Assembly (NCBI GenBank): GCA_002433065.1 | Contig: DJHK01000001.1 | Coordinates: 76,429-140,428, forward strand | DNA length: 64,000 bases | DNA from: Chloroflexi bacterium UBA6622 | Lineage (GTDB): Bacteria > Chloroflexota > UBA11872 | Direction: 5' to 3' | Shown: positions 17,384-26,769 of the stretch, piece by piece | Layout: every line of letters begins with the position of its first letter | Numbering within the stretch: position 1 is the stretch's first letter | Translations under genes and position numbers: made by a program | Notes under the pieces: model-generated | What the model was told of the DNA's origin: nothing | The model's input: only the letters and a program-made list of their open reading frames with translations | Database searches by the model: none

Positions 17384-18562
17384 CTAGACGATACGACGTT
17401 CATCAGAGCCAAAAACATAGCTCTCCTCAACAGGAATTGTTGCGTATGCCGTAGTGTTTCGATCCCACTCTTCCTCAAGGGGTCTCTTACAGATGACTCG
17501 AGTGCCTCCGAAGTCCAAAGTGACTTCCTTGCGCTGTTCAGAGAAGTGGTTTTCCACCCAATAGACCTGGACCGGCATCGAGCCTTCAACCTGATGTGGC
17601 GAAAGAAGCACTGACTCGGGGCGAATCCCCAAGTGGACATCCTGTCCTTCAACCCCGCCCAGCGCGTCGTTTCGAAGATCCACAAATTGACCATCGAGAC
17701 GAACACCTCCGTTCTCCGCCTTTCCCGGAATAAGGTTCATAGGGGGCGCACCGACGAAACTAGCAACAAACATGTTTACCGGATCATCATAGATTTCCCG
17801 ATAGGTACCAAGTTGTTGAATCTTTCCAGCCTGCATGACTGCAATCCGGTCACCCATTGCCTGAGCCTCAGTTTGATCATGCGTGACATACACCGTTGTT
17901 ATTTTGAAACGCCGTAGTAGTCGCTTTATCTCGACCCTAGTCCGGGTACGCAATTTCGCGTCCAGATTAGATAGTGGCTCATCAAACAAAAACACCGTTG
18001 GATCACGAACAATGCATCGGGCAATGGCAACTCTTTGTTGCTGTCCACCTGATAAAGCCTTGGGACGACGATCAAGCAGTTGATCGAAGCCCACGCCCAT
18101 CATCTTTGAAACAATTTCGACGCGTTCGTCAACTTCCTCTTCGCGCTTATGCATCTTGAAGAAAAATCCTAGATTCTTCTTACTGTGCATATGCGGATAG
18201 AGCGCGTAATTTTGAAACACAATTCCTACACGACGATCCTTAGCATTGAGCTCCGTCCAATTTTCCTCGCCATATTGAATCGTCCCGCTGTTTGGCGTCT
18301 CTAGCATGATCAAACCGGCAATCACCCGGAGCATGGTTGATTTTCCACAACCCGATGGGCCGAGAATCGCAATTGACTCTCCGTCCTTAATGTCAAGATC
18401 AACCCCGTCTATCGCATATACCTGACCATCTCGATAGTTTGCCTGGCCCACAAGATCCGATTCTTCTTCCTTGGGCGCTGTTTGACCAAAAATTACAGCC
18501 GCTGGATCACTGTCCTCCTTAAAAACAGCTCGAACATCGCGAAGCATCACGTCAGCCATCAT
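17384..18562 (-). CDS. MalK/UgpC-type sugar ABC transporter ATPase
   Basis: 392 aa. The ATPase domain has Walker A GPSGCGKST, signature ALSGGQQQR, Walker B VFLFDEPLSNLD, and the switch His in VTHDQTEAQAM; the C-terminal regulatory TOBE-like domain contains the LGIRPESVLLSP segment typical of MalK/UgpC/MsmK proteins that energise carbohydrate importers. The N-terminus carries an unusual insertion of roughly 35 residues (about 15-50, rich in acidic residues) before the Walker A strand. No permease or binding protein gene is adjacent, so this ATPase may serve importers encoded elsewhere. AAGGAGA precedes the start, with two in-frame ATGs side by side. It sits downstream of the YesL-like gene. 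Confidence 0.9.
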   Translation of the reverse strand: MMADVMLRDVRAVFKEDSDPAAVIFGQTAPKEEESDLVGQANYRDGQVYAIDGVDLDIKDGESIAILGPSGCGKSTMLRVIAGLIMLETPNSGTIQYGEENWTELNAKDRRVGIVFQNYALYPHMHSKKNLGFFFKMHKREEEVDERVEIVSKMMGVGFDQLLDRRPKALSGGQQQRVAIARCIVRDPTVFLFDEPLSNLDAKLRTRTRVEIKRLLRRFKITTVYVTHDQTEAQAMGDRIAVMQAGKIQQLGTYREIYDDPVNMFVASFVGAPPMNLIPGKAENGGVRLDGQFVDLRNDALGGVEGQDVHLGIRPESVLLSPHQVEGSMPVQVYWVENHFSEQRKEVTLDFGGTRVICKRPLEEEWDRNTTAYATIPVEESYVFGSDERRIV

Positions 18563-18608
18563 TGCTCTCCTTATTTACCGTTTTTTCTGTTTATGTCTAA
18601 AACCAGCA

Positions 18609-19343
18609 TCAGTTCTCTCGCAGGCCAAAATCTATAAGACGTTCATCGGTCATTCGAATCGAAACCAGCGCCAACATCACAGCCACCACGACCATCATCG
18701 GAAAGACGAGAAGCATGCTCACAATCAAGCTCATGGCCACGATCACACAAAAAGCAAGTGACGAGGCTGGAGCACTGAGTGCCAAAACCGCTGCATTCCG
18801 AAACACGTGATATAAGGACATTTCGTATCGCAATGCTAGCGGGTACAGGTACGCCTGTGCAGCTACCCAGAGCGCTAGGAAATACAGCGACAGAATGCCA
18901 AGCGCTTGAATTAAGACCTCGCCAGTTCCAGTATAAAAAATAAATCCCACAACTAACCCATACAGCAAGTAAATATCCACTACAAAAAGAAGCCATGCGC
19001 GAAAAAATCGGCTTCGAAATCCGATCCAAAAATCTCGTACTGCTACGTCCTCACCATCTACGTGAAGTTGAGCAACATAAAACAAACCTGCCGTACCAGG
19101 CCCTGCTAATGCACCGCCTATCCCGGTCCCAGCAACGATAAAAATGAAAAAAACGATGCCTGTAACTGGACCGTCAATTCCAACCATCGCCTGCTGGAGC
19201 GCCGAAGCCAAAGGAATACCAACAATCGGAAATAATGGGAAAACAGTCACGAACCACCACAAGTTACCTCGAATAGCAAGAGCCCTGAGATCGTAATAGA
19301 CCTGAGCAAACGCCCACCAAGCATGTCTAAATACGTCAGACAT
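18609..19343 (-). CDS. YesL-like (DUF624) integral membrane protein
   Basis: 244 aa with about five or six hydrophobic helices. The opening (residues 1-40: SDVFRHAWWAFAQVYYDL, then NLWWFVTVFPLFP) and the central AGPGTAGLFYVAQ segment match the YesL/DUF624 family, whose members lie beside carbohydrate ABC transporters. Their molecular function is not established. It is 46 bases upstream of the MalK-type ATPase on the same strand, which supports a role in sugar uptake. The ATG at 19343 has no clear Shine-Dalgarno sequence. Confidence 0.65.
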   Translation of the reverse strand: MSDVFRHAWWAFAQVYYDLRALAIRGNLWWFVTVFPLFPIVGIPLASALQQAMVGIDGPVTGIVFFIFIVAGTGIGGALAGPGTAGLFYVAQLHVDGEDVAVRDFWIGFRSRFFRAWLLFVVDIYLLYGLVVGFIFYTGTGEVLIQALGILSLYFLALWVAAQAYLYPLALRYEMSLYHVFRNAAVLALSAPASSLAFCVIVAMSLIVSMLLVFPMMVVVAVMLALVSIRMTDERLIDFGLREN

Positions 19344-19447
19344 AACTAGCGGTCATTCGACATTACCTTTAATGCTCTTCTTGAAAAACAACGCGTCCAT
19401 CGCCCAAGACTCCATACACACTTTCTCATCAGCTGAAGTTCTCAAAA

Positions 19448-20350
19448 TCATGGCGAATCCGGAAAGTCGTCAACCACCTGCCTCAATAGTCGGGTCGTGT
19501 TGGTGGTACTTCCACAACATGAACCAATCACTGACACGCCTCGACCTAACCAATTCCTAGCAAATTCCACCATCTTTTCAGGTGGATACAAATAACACAC
19601 CTTTCCATCCACCAACTCTGGAACACCAGCGTTTGATTGCGCCATTAACGGTTTTTTTGGTCCAGCCTCAATCATTTGCTCAAGAACTTTCGTCATTTCT
19701 TCGGGGCCATTACCACAATTACATCCAACAACGTCAGCACCAGCTTCCTCGCAAGCACGCATGCCATCGATCGGAGAAACCCCCATCATCGTGTGAAGAT
19801 TAATGTCGTACGTCATGGTCGCGAAAACAGGTAGACCTGTTGACTGCGCGGCCTCAATCGCAATCTGGATCTCGCTGAGATCACTAAATGTCTCGCAAAG
19901 CAGCAAATCCGCTCCACCCTCTGCTAAATACTCAGCTTGAACACGAAAAGCATCCAACATTGTGGACCGTGAAATATCTCCAAGCGGCTCGAGGAAATCT
20001 CCGCTTTGCCCCATGTCCCCTGCTACCCAAGCCCTGTCTCCAGCCGCAGCTCGTGCTTGCTCGGCAGCACCTCGATTTATCTCCTCTACCTGATCAGTCA
20101 AACCCGCCCTGCTAAGCCTTATAAGGTTTCCACCGAAAGTGTTGGTGGTCAAAACATGCGCACCCGCCTCAACATACGCACGATAGATGTCAGTCATTCG
20201 ATCGGGATAACGAAAAGTTACTTCCTCCGGAGCTTCCCAATCCCGATCCGGATACTCATTGATGGTGGTTCCCATTGCACCATCGAAAAGAAGTCGATGG
20301 CTTTCCATAAAATTCTGTAGTGAGGACGAATTAGATCGGTCAATAGACAT
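19448..20350 (-). CDS. homocysteine S-methyltransferase-family protein
   Basis: 300 aa, a single (beta/alpha)8 barrel. FDGAMGTTINE at the start, NTFGGNLIRL, then the zinc-thiolate motifs GCNCGNGP and GSCCGSTTNT show a complete three-Cys zinc site as in methionine synthase module 1, BHMT and MmuM. It probably transfers a methyl group to homocysteine from an unidentified donor, or acts on a related thiol. The length fits stand-alone enzymes. It is 79 bases downstream of the FGGY kinase gene, and 104 bases upstream of the YesL-like gene. No methionine genes are nearby, so the donor cannot be inferred. Confidence 0.85.
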   Translation of the reverse strand: MSIDRSNSSSLQNFMESHRLLFDGAMGTTINEYPDRDWEAPEEVTFRYPDRMTDIYRAYVEAGAHVLTTNTFGGNLIRLSRAGLTDQVEEINRGAAEQARAAAGDRAWVAGDMGQSGDFLEPLGDISRSTMLDAFRVQAEYLAEGGADLLLCETFSDLSEIQIAIEAAQSTGLPVFATMTYDINLHTMMGVSPIDGMRACEEAGADVVGCNCGNGPEEMTKVLEQMIEAGPKKPLMAQSNAGVPELVDGKVCYLYPPEKMVEFARNWLGRGVSVIGSCCGSTTNTTRLLRQVVDDFPDSP

Positions 20351-20429
20351 AAAAATAAGGGCTGAGTAATGCAGTCTCCTGAAACATCTTGCTCTGAATA
20401 TAGCAACGGCCTAACCATAAAACGTGATA

Positions 20430-21938
20430 TCAAGCGTCTATCTGCGATGCCGCCGCTTCACGGTTCGTCGCAAGTAACGCTGGATAAAGATCCCGATATC
20501 GAGACAGCGTGGTCGCCATAACCTGAACCCACGAGGTATTTGGATCTACGACATCTGCCGGGATCTTCATCTCTTCACACGCTTGTAACACCGAATCGAA
20601 CTCACCTGCTGCGACCGAGCCAAGCAATGCAGCACCAAATGCGGGCCCACGCCCCTCCGGTTCCACCATTACCGAAGCGTCGAGCACGGATGCGATAACT
20701 CGACACCATAACGAACTTCGAGCACCACCTCCCGCCAATTTGAATGAACACGTTGACGCACCAGTTTTTTGTATTGCTTCGAGAGCGTCACAAAGACTGA
20801 ACGCGACACCCTCAAGCACAGCCCTCACTACATCTGCTCTATTGTGAGCAGCAGTTAACCCAACCAAGGCTGCCCTAGCATTAGCATCCAAATATGGGGT
20901 TCGCTCCCCTTGTAAATACGGCAACCACAACAAGCCTCGACTCCCTGCAGGAACAGATTGAGCTTCCTCAACAAGCTCCAAATAACTCGTTGCTGGAGAA
21001 AACGTGTCTCGAAGCCATCGGAGTGAGAGACCGGCCGCCTGTGTAACCCCCATAAGTTGCCACGTCTTGGGGATTGCGTGAGCGCCAGCCTGAACCGTTC
21101 CGTCGTTTGACGCGGCATATGCGTTAGTCGCGACAAAAACCACTCCGGATGTTCCGATAGTAATCACGGTATCGCCGTCGTTAACGATCCGTGCCGCTAC
21201 GCCACCAGCAGGCTGATCTCCTGCACCCCCAGCAATAGGTATTCCAGCCGGAAGTCCTAGGCGATCGCCGGCAGACTGGGTGAGTCGTCCGGCTATGGCG
21301 GTGGACTCACACACTCTAGGTAGCCACCGATGATCAATTTCGAGCGAATCGATCATCGGTTTGGACCATTCACGAGTTCTAGGATCAAAATAGCCAGTTC
21401 CACTTGCATCTGTAACATCAGTCCACAACTCGTTGGTCAATCGAAGACGAATAAAATCTTTTGGCAACAAGACATGGGCTATTCGATCAAACAACTCTGG
21501 TTCATGCTCTCGAATCCACTCGAGCTTTGGCGCTTGAAATCCCTCAAGCGGAAGATTTCCAGTATGTTCGATGAACTTTGCTGCCCCAACACGCTGTTCT
21601 AAGAACCGTCGCTGATCCATCGTGCGTAAATCACACCAAATAATCGCCCTCCGTAGCGGACGCAAGCGCTGATCAAGAAGAACCAATCCATGCATCTGTC
21701 CTGTTAGGCCAATGGCACAAATATCAGCCGGGTCGTCAGCATGTGCTGCTACGGTGCCCAGAGCTTCAAAGGCTGCCCTCTCCCAGTCTTCTGGTGCTTG
21801 CTCCGCCCATCCCGGCCGAGGCGTCAACAGTCCGTAAGAAGACTCGTGTACCGCAAGTGTCTGACCCAGACCATCTGTTAGCACCGCCCGAGCACCCGTT
21901 GTACCGAGATCCAAACCGATCGCCAAGACACTTCTCAC
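20430..21938 (-). CDS. xylB: FGGY carbohydrate kinase, probable xylulokinase
   Basis: 502 aa, the usual FGGY length. The first ATPase loop is IGLDLGTTGARAVL, a central IIWCDLRT segment precedes substrate contacts, and GAGDQPAGGVAARIV followed by ITIGTSGVVFV is closest to xylulokinases among the FGGY families. The adenosine motif GGGARSSLWCRVIA is in the C-terminal half. The predicted reaction is ATP-dependent phosphorylation of D-xylulose or a related ketose. The start is GTG at 21938. It lies 21 bases after the GHMP kinase, so the two are probably co-transcribed. Substrate assignment within FGGY is uncertain without a structure-based comparison. Confidence 0.75.
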   Translation of the reverse strand: MRSVLAIGLDLGTTGARAVLTDGLGQTLAVHESSYGLLTPRPGWAEQAPEDWERAAFEALGTVAAHADDPADICAIGLTGQMHGLVLLDQRLRPLRRAIIWCDLRTMDQRRFLEQRVGAAKFIEHTGNLPLEGFQAPKLEWIREHEPELFDRIAHVLLPKDFIRLRLTNELWTDVTDASGTGYFDPRTREWSKPMIDSLEIDHRWLPRVCESTAIAGRLTQSAGDRLGLPAGIPIAGGAGDQPAGGVAARIVNDGDTVITIGTSGVVFVATNAYAASNDGTVQAGAHAIPKTWQLMGVTQAAGLSLRWLRDTFSPATSYLELVEEAQSVPAGSRGLLWLPYLQGERTPYLDANARAALVGLTAAHNRADVVRAVLEGVAFSLCDALEAIQKTGASTCSFKLAGGGARSSLWCRVIASVLDASVMVEPEGRGPAFGAALLGSVAAGEFDSVLQACEEMKIPADVVDPNTSWVQVMATTLSRYRDLYPALLATNREAAASQIDA

Positions 21939-21959
21939 AATAACGTAGCCCTACCTTCT

Positions 21960-23054
21960 TTACGTATCTCCGAAACTCCCAACGCAGTCCGTCCTATGAA
22001 GAGCAACACCTGGGACTACATGGTCAACAGCGAACGCCGATTCAACGTCATTCGCAGATAACTGCTTCACAAAGAACTGGGGATCCTCATGTATGGCTAT
22101 GATCGTTCCACCTTTTCCGGCCCCAGCCAGCTTCGCGCCACGAGCTCCTAATCGAATCGCGAGTTCGATCAATGACTCGTTTTCTGGTCCAGACCCACCC
22201 ACGCTCACGATATGAGTGTGAGCCTCATTCATTTGTTCGGCAACCGCGAGCCAATCACCCGAAAGCACATACCGTTTTGAGTGGCGGGCGATCTCCGCAA
22301 GTCTTCGCATCGCAGCACGAACTGCTGGATCACCTTCCAACCATCGGTCCCGAAGAGGACGGTGAGTTTCACCAGAATCACGTTGTCTTCCAGTATGTGC
22401 AAGAACCAACGGGATCGAATCAGACTCCGTAACCAAGGACTCCACCGTAGCAAATGGATCTATGTCAGATCCCCGCCATTGAGCCTTGCCTCGAAAATCC
22501 AAGTAGGAAAGACCACCGTGAGCAGCGGCATAAAAGTCTTGAAAACCACATATGATTTTCATACGAGAAAATTCGATCTCCCGTGCTCGCTCAGCAAATT
22601 CATGTAAGCGATATTTACGACCCAACCAAACATCAGTCGCTCTTAACGCAGCAACCAGCAAAGCACTACTACTCGACAAGCCAGCGTTAGGAGGGATATG
22701 GCTCCAACAACGGATTTCTACCGAAGCCGTCTGCATCTCTTGAGCTACCACAACCGCCTTGAGCACATTCAGATATGTCGCATGTCGGGCTGCTAGCAGT
22801 TGGCTTGGTTCCATCAATTCAGCCATAGCGCTAGACGGTGGATGAATTAACTCGAGATCGGAAGCCGACTCAATCCCTAGTTCAAGACCTGCATCCTCAG
22901 CACACAAACGAAGCGAAGCAGCAGGCTCGATTGATACGAAGGCCCGACGGTCAATAGCCATAGAAATCACGCTTCCGCCGTACATATCACTTGGATTTCC
23001 GAGCAATCCGGCACGACCTGGAGCTGACGCGATAATCGGCCTAAAGTCGGTCAC
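21960..23054 (-). CDS. GHMP-family sugar kinase
   Basis: 364 aa. The phosphate loop PPNAGLSSSSALLVAALRA lies near residue 120, the N-terminal ASAPGRAGLLGNPSDMYGG binds substrate, and the C-terminal GAKLAGAGKGGTIIAI is the third GHMP motif. The pattern matches galactokinase-, glucuronokinase- and heptose/fucose-kinase-like enzymes that make sugar 1-phosphates. Its ATG overlaps the nucleotidyltransferase stop as ATGA. With a nucleotidyltransferase upstream and a GHMP kinase here, a salvage route sugar -> sugar 1-phosphate -> NDP-sugar is likely (inference); the plant glucuronokinase/UDP-sugar pathway is a possible analogue. Confidence 0.82.
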   Translation of the reverse strand: MTDFRPIIASAPGRAGLLGNPSDMYGGSVISMAIDRRAFVSIEPAASLRLCAEDAGLELGIESASDLELIHPPSSAMAELMEPSQLLAARHATYLNVLKAVVVAQEMQTASVEIRCWSHIPPNAGLSSSSALLVAALRATDVWLGRKYRLHEFAERAREIEFSRMKIICGFQDFYAAAHGGLSYLDFRGKAQWRGSDIDPFATVESLVTESDSIPLVLAHTGRQRDSGETHRPLRDRWLEGDPAVRAAMRRLAEIARHSKRYVLSGDWLAVAEQMNEAHTHIVSVGGSGPENESLIELAIRLGARGAKLAGAGKGGTIIAIHEDPQFFVKQLSANDVESAFAVDHVVPGVALHRTDCVGSFGDT

Positions 23055-23941
23055 TCTGAATCATCGAGACAACGGATGTGCCTACTAACAGCATCCCCGT
23101 ATTCGTGATCGGAAAGCGCAAAATCAACAAATGCTCGGTAATAGGACTCAAAGTTGCCTATGTCATACCGTTTTTCCGGCTCCTTAAGAGGAACTACCCG
23201 AACATGAGCTTTTTTACCTACTAAGATCGCAATAGCATCTGTTAACCATCGCTCCCCATTTTTTCCTCGTGGAGTTGCATCTATGGTGTCGAAAATTGAT
23301 GGCGAGAAAACATAGCGAGGCACGATGGCAAGATTACTTGGCGAATCTTCTGGGTTGGGTTTTTCAACAAGACCGGTCGCATACAACAAATCCCCACGTT
23401 GCTGCACACCCACTACCCCGTAGCGGAACACGTCATCACGAGGCACCTCTTCCACAGCAAGCGTGCACGAGGCTTGACTCGTTATATGCGCTTGGATCAA
23501 TCGACCAACAATGTTGCCGCCGTGCAATATTGTGTCGCCAAAGGCGACAACTATCGATTCCCCAGCGGCAAAATCTCGTCCAAGCCTAACGGCGTCTGCA
23601 ACCCCGGTCGGGGTCCCCTGTCGCGTGTAAAAAATTCGTGGTGCCCCATCAGCAAGGCCCCGATCCTTTATTGCACCAGTTCTTGCACCATCTAGAAAAG
23701 GCCTAAGCTCAACGTCATCGTCAAAGTGATCTTCGATTGCCGCTTTTTTCCTTCCGGTGATAAAAAGGATCTGCTCAATACCCGCGGCAAGGAGTTCTTC
23801 AACCACGTACTGCACAACTGGCTTACGACCAACCGGAAGCATTTCCTTGGGCTGCGACTTCGTAGCCGGAAATAGACGAGTCCCCGCTCCGGCGACGGGA
23901 ACAATTGCTTTCCGTATATGTTGGGAAGACGAATCTCGCAG
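23051..23941 (-). CDS. GalU-like nucleotidyltransferase with non-AUG start
   Basis: About 296 aa. It probably makes an NDP-sugar from a sugar 1-phosphate and UTP or another NTP. The nucleotide-binding opening AIVPVAGAGTRLFPATKSQ is followed by KEMLPVGRKPVVQYVVEEL as in GalU/CugP enzymes, then AFGDTI, the metal-Asp region. No ATG, GTG or TTG lies upstream of this opening; the first ATG is at the KEML segment and would remove the active site. AGGAG (23950-23954) precedes a CTG at 23941 by eight bases and an ATC at 23944 by five. I take CTG as the start. It heads the nucleotidyltransferase, GHMP kinase, FGGY kinase run. Confidence 0.8.
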   Translation of the reverse strand: MRDSSSQHIRKAIVPVAGAGTRLFPATKSQPKEMLPVGRKPVVQYVVEELLAAGIEQILFITGRKKAAIEDHFDDDVELRPFLDGARTGAIKDRGLADGAPRIFYTRQGTPTGVADAVRLGRDFAAGESIVVAFGDTILHGGNIVGRLIQAHITSQASCTLAVEEVPRDDVFRYGVVGVQQRGDLLYATGLVEKPNPEDSPSNLAIVPRYVFSPSIFDTIDATPRGKNGERWLTDAIAILVGKKAHVRVVPLKEPEKRYDIGNFESYYRAFVDFALSDHEYGDAVSRHIRCLDDSE

Positions 23942-24141
23942 GATTGTCTCTCCTAACCAGTAAATCTCAAGCGGCCGAACGCTAGCATATGAGCGAGTCG
24001 AACGCTTATGGCAGTAGCCTTTCGAGGCCCAGCATAGAAAAAATACATCGCGAAAACATTAACCTCCAATATATAACGAAGCCTGAGATCGTGAGTCCAG
24101 TGCCCCCAATAGACCGTCACAGGAATAGTGATCGCTAAGAA

Positions 24142-24735
24142 ATGCGCCATTTCCTTGTGTTTACCATGTGGATAGTCCTAGCTGTAGTGGGTTTAGTCAT
24201 ATTTCTTGGCGTCTTCACTACACGAAATCACCCTGACCACACGGAAAACAATGTTGTCGCTATCAACCCGACAACACATCAGCGGGCTCAGGCCAAGCTC
24301 CAAGCATTTGAAGCTCAATCAGAACAAGCCAGATTGAGCGGCAAGAAACTTCCAGCCCAAATTTCCTTCACCGAAGAAGAAATGACCTCACTTATCCGAG
24401 ATTGGGGTAAGCAGGACCATTGGTTCGGATCGATAGATAATCTACAAATAGAATTCATACCCGGCACATGTGCTCTAACGGGAATCTTGCAATCAATCAA
24501 CCTGAACTTCCCGTTTAGACTTGAGCTAGCAATATCCGCCGAGGAAAGCCAGCGAACAGCAGAATTGACGGGGCTACAAGTGGGCGAATTATTCGCACCA
24601 GGATTTGTTCGGACAGCATTATTAGCACTTGCAGACCGCACATTTGACGCCGGGCTTCCTCGAGTCTCGCTTTCGATCGAGTCGCTTGTTGTTACAAACG
24701 GTGAACTCTTGGTTTCCGGAAACATGTTGCCGTAG
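24142..24735 (+). CDS. membrane-anchored protein of unknown function
   Basis: 197 aa, not recognised. One transmembrane helix covers residues about 5-27 with little before it, so the remainder is probably outside the cytoplasm. After a charged linker (around 35-70) comes a domain of about 120 residues with alternating hydrophobic strands ending in SLVVTNGELLVSGNML. This resembles, only in general pattern, lipid-binding DUF2993/LmeA-like folds. It is flanked by, and convergent with, the fused aldolase gene (nine bases between stops) and diverges from the GalU-like gene. It appears to have its own promoter. Confidence 0.6.
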   Translation: MRHFLVFTMWIVLAVVGLVIFLGVFTTRNHPDHTENNVVAINPTTHQRAQAKLQAFEAQSEQARLSGKKLPAQISFTEEEMTSLIRDWGKQDHWFGSIDNLQIEFIPGTCALTGILQSINLNFPFRLELAISAEESQRTAELTGLQVGELFAPGFVRTALLALADRTFDAGLPRVSLSIESLVVTNGELLVSGNMLP

Positions 24736-24744
24736 CGAAGTGAA

Positions 24745-26754
24745 TCATCGGGGAAATGCACCGGTAACACCGCCATCAACCGGAATAACCGCGCCAGTAG
24801 TTGCCGCTGATCGATCACTTGCCAAAAAAAATACGGCCTCGGCAACTTCTGTGCCTGTAATTTTCGTCCTCAGCAAGTTGCGATCTTTATAGTAATTTTC
24901 CAACTTGCCTATTGGGACGCCATGAGCGGCAGCTCGACCTTCCCTAATCTTCTTGCTCCATAGCTTGGATTCTTCAAATACCGCGTCCGGATTAACCATA
25001 TTGACCCTGATATTATGCTCACCATTCTCGATGGCAAGCACGCGGCCAAGTTGTAACTCGGCTGCCTTCGCAGCACTATAAGCTCCAAAATCTCTGCCAG
25101 GATCAAAAGTGTTCTTAGTGCAAACAAGCACGAGATTTCCTCCAAGATCTTGGTTGCGAAGCCATCGAACCGCTTCGCTAAGGACCAGGAAATGGCCGGT
25201 GGCATTTATATCGAAACTACGATTCCACGCCGCCAACGTCAGTTTGTGGATCGCAGAGGCTTCAGCTCTTCCTGCATTGGAAACAACGATGTCTAAACCA
25301 CCTGTTCCAAGCACCATCTTTCTAAAAGCAGCTGAAATCGACTTTTGGTCAGTAACATCCAAGCCCATCGATTCAGCCACCCCGCCATCGTTCCGAATAC
25401 CTTCCGCAACCTGCTCAGCACGAACAACATCAATATCCGTGACGAACACGTGAGCTCCATCAGCCGCCAACCTTCTGGCAACCGACTTACCAATACCGCT
25501 GGCCGCGCCAGTAACCGCCGCCACACGACCAGCGAGCTCGCGATCTGCTGGACCATGCATTAGCTTGTAGAGTTCCAGCGGCCAATACTCAATTTCGTAT
25601 AAATCTCGCTCCGGAAGCGCCTGGTACCTGTCAATCGCTGAAGCCGCTTCAATCACGTCCATCGTGTGGCGATAAATTTCGCCAACCTTGTCAGCTTCGC
25701 TAGCCGTCCGGCCCGTACTAAACATACCGATTCCCGGCGCCAAGATGACTCTCGGAAATGGGTCATGCATAAACGACGAGGCATCTCCGCCACATCGAGC
25801 AACATAGCCACGATATTGATCTTCGTAATTGTTAATTTCACGAACAATATCGACGGTCTCGGAACCATGTAGAACCATGGGTAATTGCTTTGTTCGCAAA
25901 ATATGATCCGGAGTTACTGGACCCTTTTGGGAAATTTCATCCACATCATCCCTGTCGACAAACTGGCGAACCCGTGAGGCCCCGTCAAACCTCAAGATCA
26001 TTCGATTCCTGATGCTTAACTGGCCACGCAATCGTGTCGCGAGACCAGCCGCCACCCTTGAAGTCCGTTGGCGACCAGCAGGCGGCGTCTTCCAGACTTT
26101 TCGGATAGAGTTTTCCGCCCGGGACACCAATTCAATATGGCGCTCATATGACTCTCGTGCGGATTCTCCAAAAGTGACTAATCCATGATTTTCCAAAATT
26201 AGGCCGACCACAGATGGATCATTGTCATACACATCTGCTGCTGCTTTTGAAAGCAAAAACCCAGGTTTTATATACGGAACGATCCCAACATCCTCAGCAA
26301 ACACATCTCTAACAACTGCTTGGCCCGATGGCTGGTTCGTCAGCGCCAATATTGCATCCGCATGACTGTGATCCACCCAATCAAGAGGAATAAACGCGTG
26401 TAACAGCGTTTCAATAGACGGTCGAGGCGCCACTGTGTTGAGAAGAGCCCGTGCCACCAGTTCAACCATGAGATCGTCGGCCATGCTGCTTCGCGTCCGC
26501 AGGCGAACTAGCGGATCCAAGGCCAACGGTGAAAAGCCGCCAACATCAATCGTTGCCAGATCAGTTCCACTGCCCTTAATACTAAGGACTCGAACAACGC
26601 CGCCCGCTTCATCCTCCATTTCATGCTTGACTGAGGTGTTTCCACCCCCATACAGCACGAGCGAAGACTCAGATCCAAGAAGACGCGAGGAATAGACGCG
26701 CAGCGCCAACGGGTCCAAGCCCGTAGCCTCACGGTCAGTCCAGTTCGATCTCAA
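24745..26754 (-). CDS. fused class II aldolase / short-chain dehydrogenase (RhaD-type)
   Basis: 669 aa in two domains. Residues about 1-390 form a class II aldolase/RhuA fold with YGGGNTSVKHE, an HADAI zinc His pair, and a late ENHGLVTFGE His. Residues about 415-669 form an SDR domain with AVTGAASGIGKSVAR, NAG, and the YSAAKAAE catalytic pair. This fusion matches the bifunctional rhamnulose-1-phosphate aldolase/lactaldehyde dehydrogenase, which cleaves a ketose 1-phosphate to DHAP and an aldehyde and oxidises the latter. No rhamnose isomerase or rhamnulokinase is adjacent, although the FGGY kinase is 2.8 kb downstream. The gene lies 15 bases after the CinA-like gene on the same strand. Confidence 0.88.
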   Translation of the reverse strand: MRSNWTDREATGLDPLALRVYSSRLLGSESSLVLYGGGNTSVKHEMEDEAGGVVRVLSIKGSGTDLATIDVGGFSPLALDPLVRLRTRSSMADDLMVELVARALLNTVAPRPSIETLLHAFIPLDWVDHSHADAILALTNQPSGQAVVRDVFAEDVGIVPYIKPGFLLSKAAADVYDNDPSVVGLILENHGLVTFGESARESYERHIELVSRAENSIRKVWKTPPAGRQRTSRVAAGLATRLRGQLSIRNRMILRFDGASRVRQFVDRDDVDEISQKGPVTPDHILRTKQLPMVLHGSETVDIVREINNYEDQYRGYVARCGGDASSFMHDPFPRVILAPGIGMFSTGRTASEADKVGEIYRHTMDVIEAASAIDRYQALPERDLYEIEYWPLELYKLMHGPADRELAGRVAAVTGAASGIGKSVARRLAADGAHVFVTDIDVVRAEQVAEGIRNDGGVAESMGLDVTDQKSISAAFRKMVLGTGGLDIVVSNAGRAEASAIHKLTLAAWNRSFDINATGHFLVLSEAVRWLRNQDLGGNLVLVCTKNTFDPGRDFGAYSAAKAAELQLGRVLAIENGEHNIRVNMVNPDAVFEESKLWSKKIREGRAAAHGVPIGKLENYYKDRNLLRTKITGTEVAEAVFFLASDRSAATTGAVIPVDGGVTGAFPR

Positions 26755-26769
26755 ATTTGTATACCTCAG

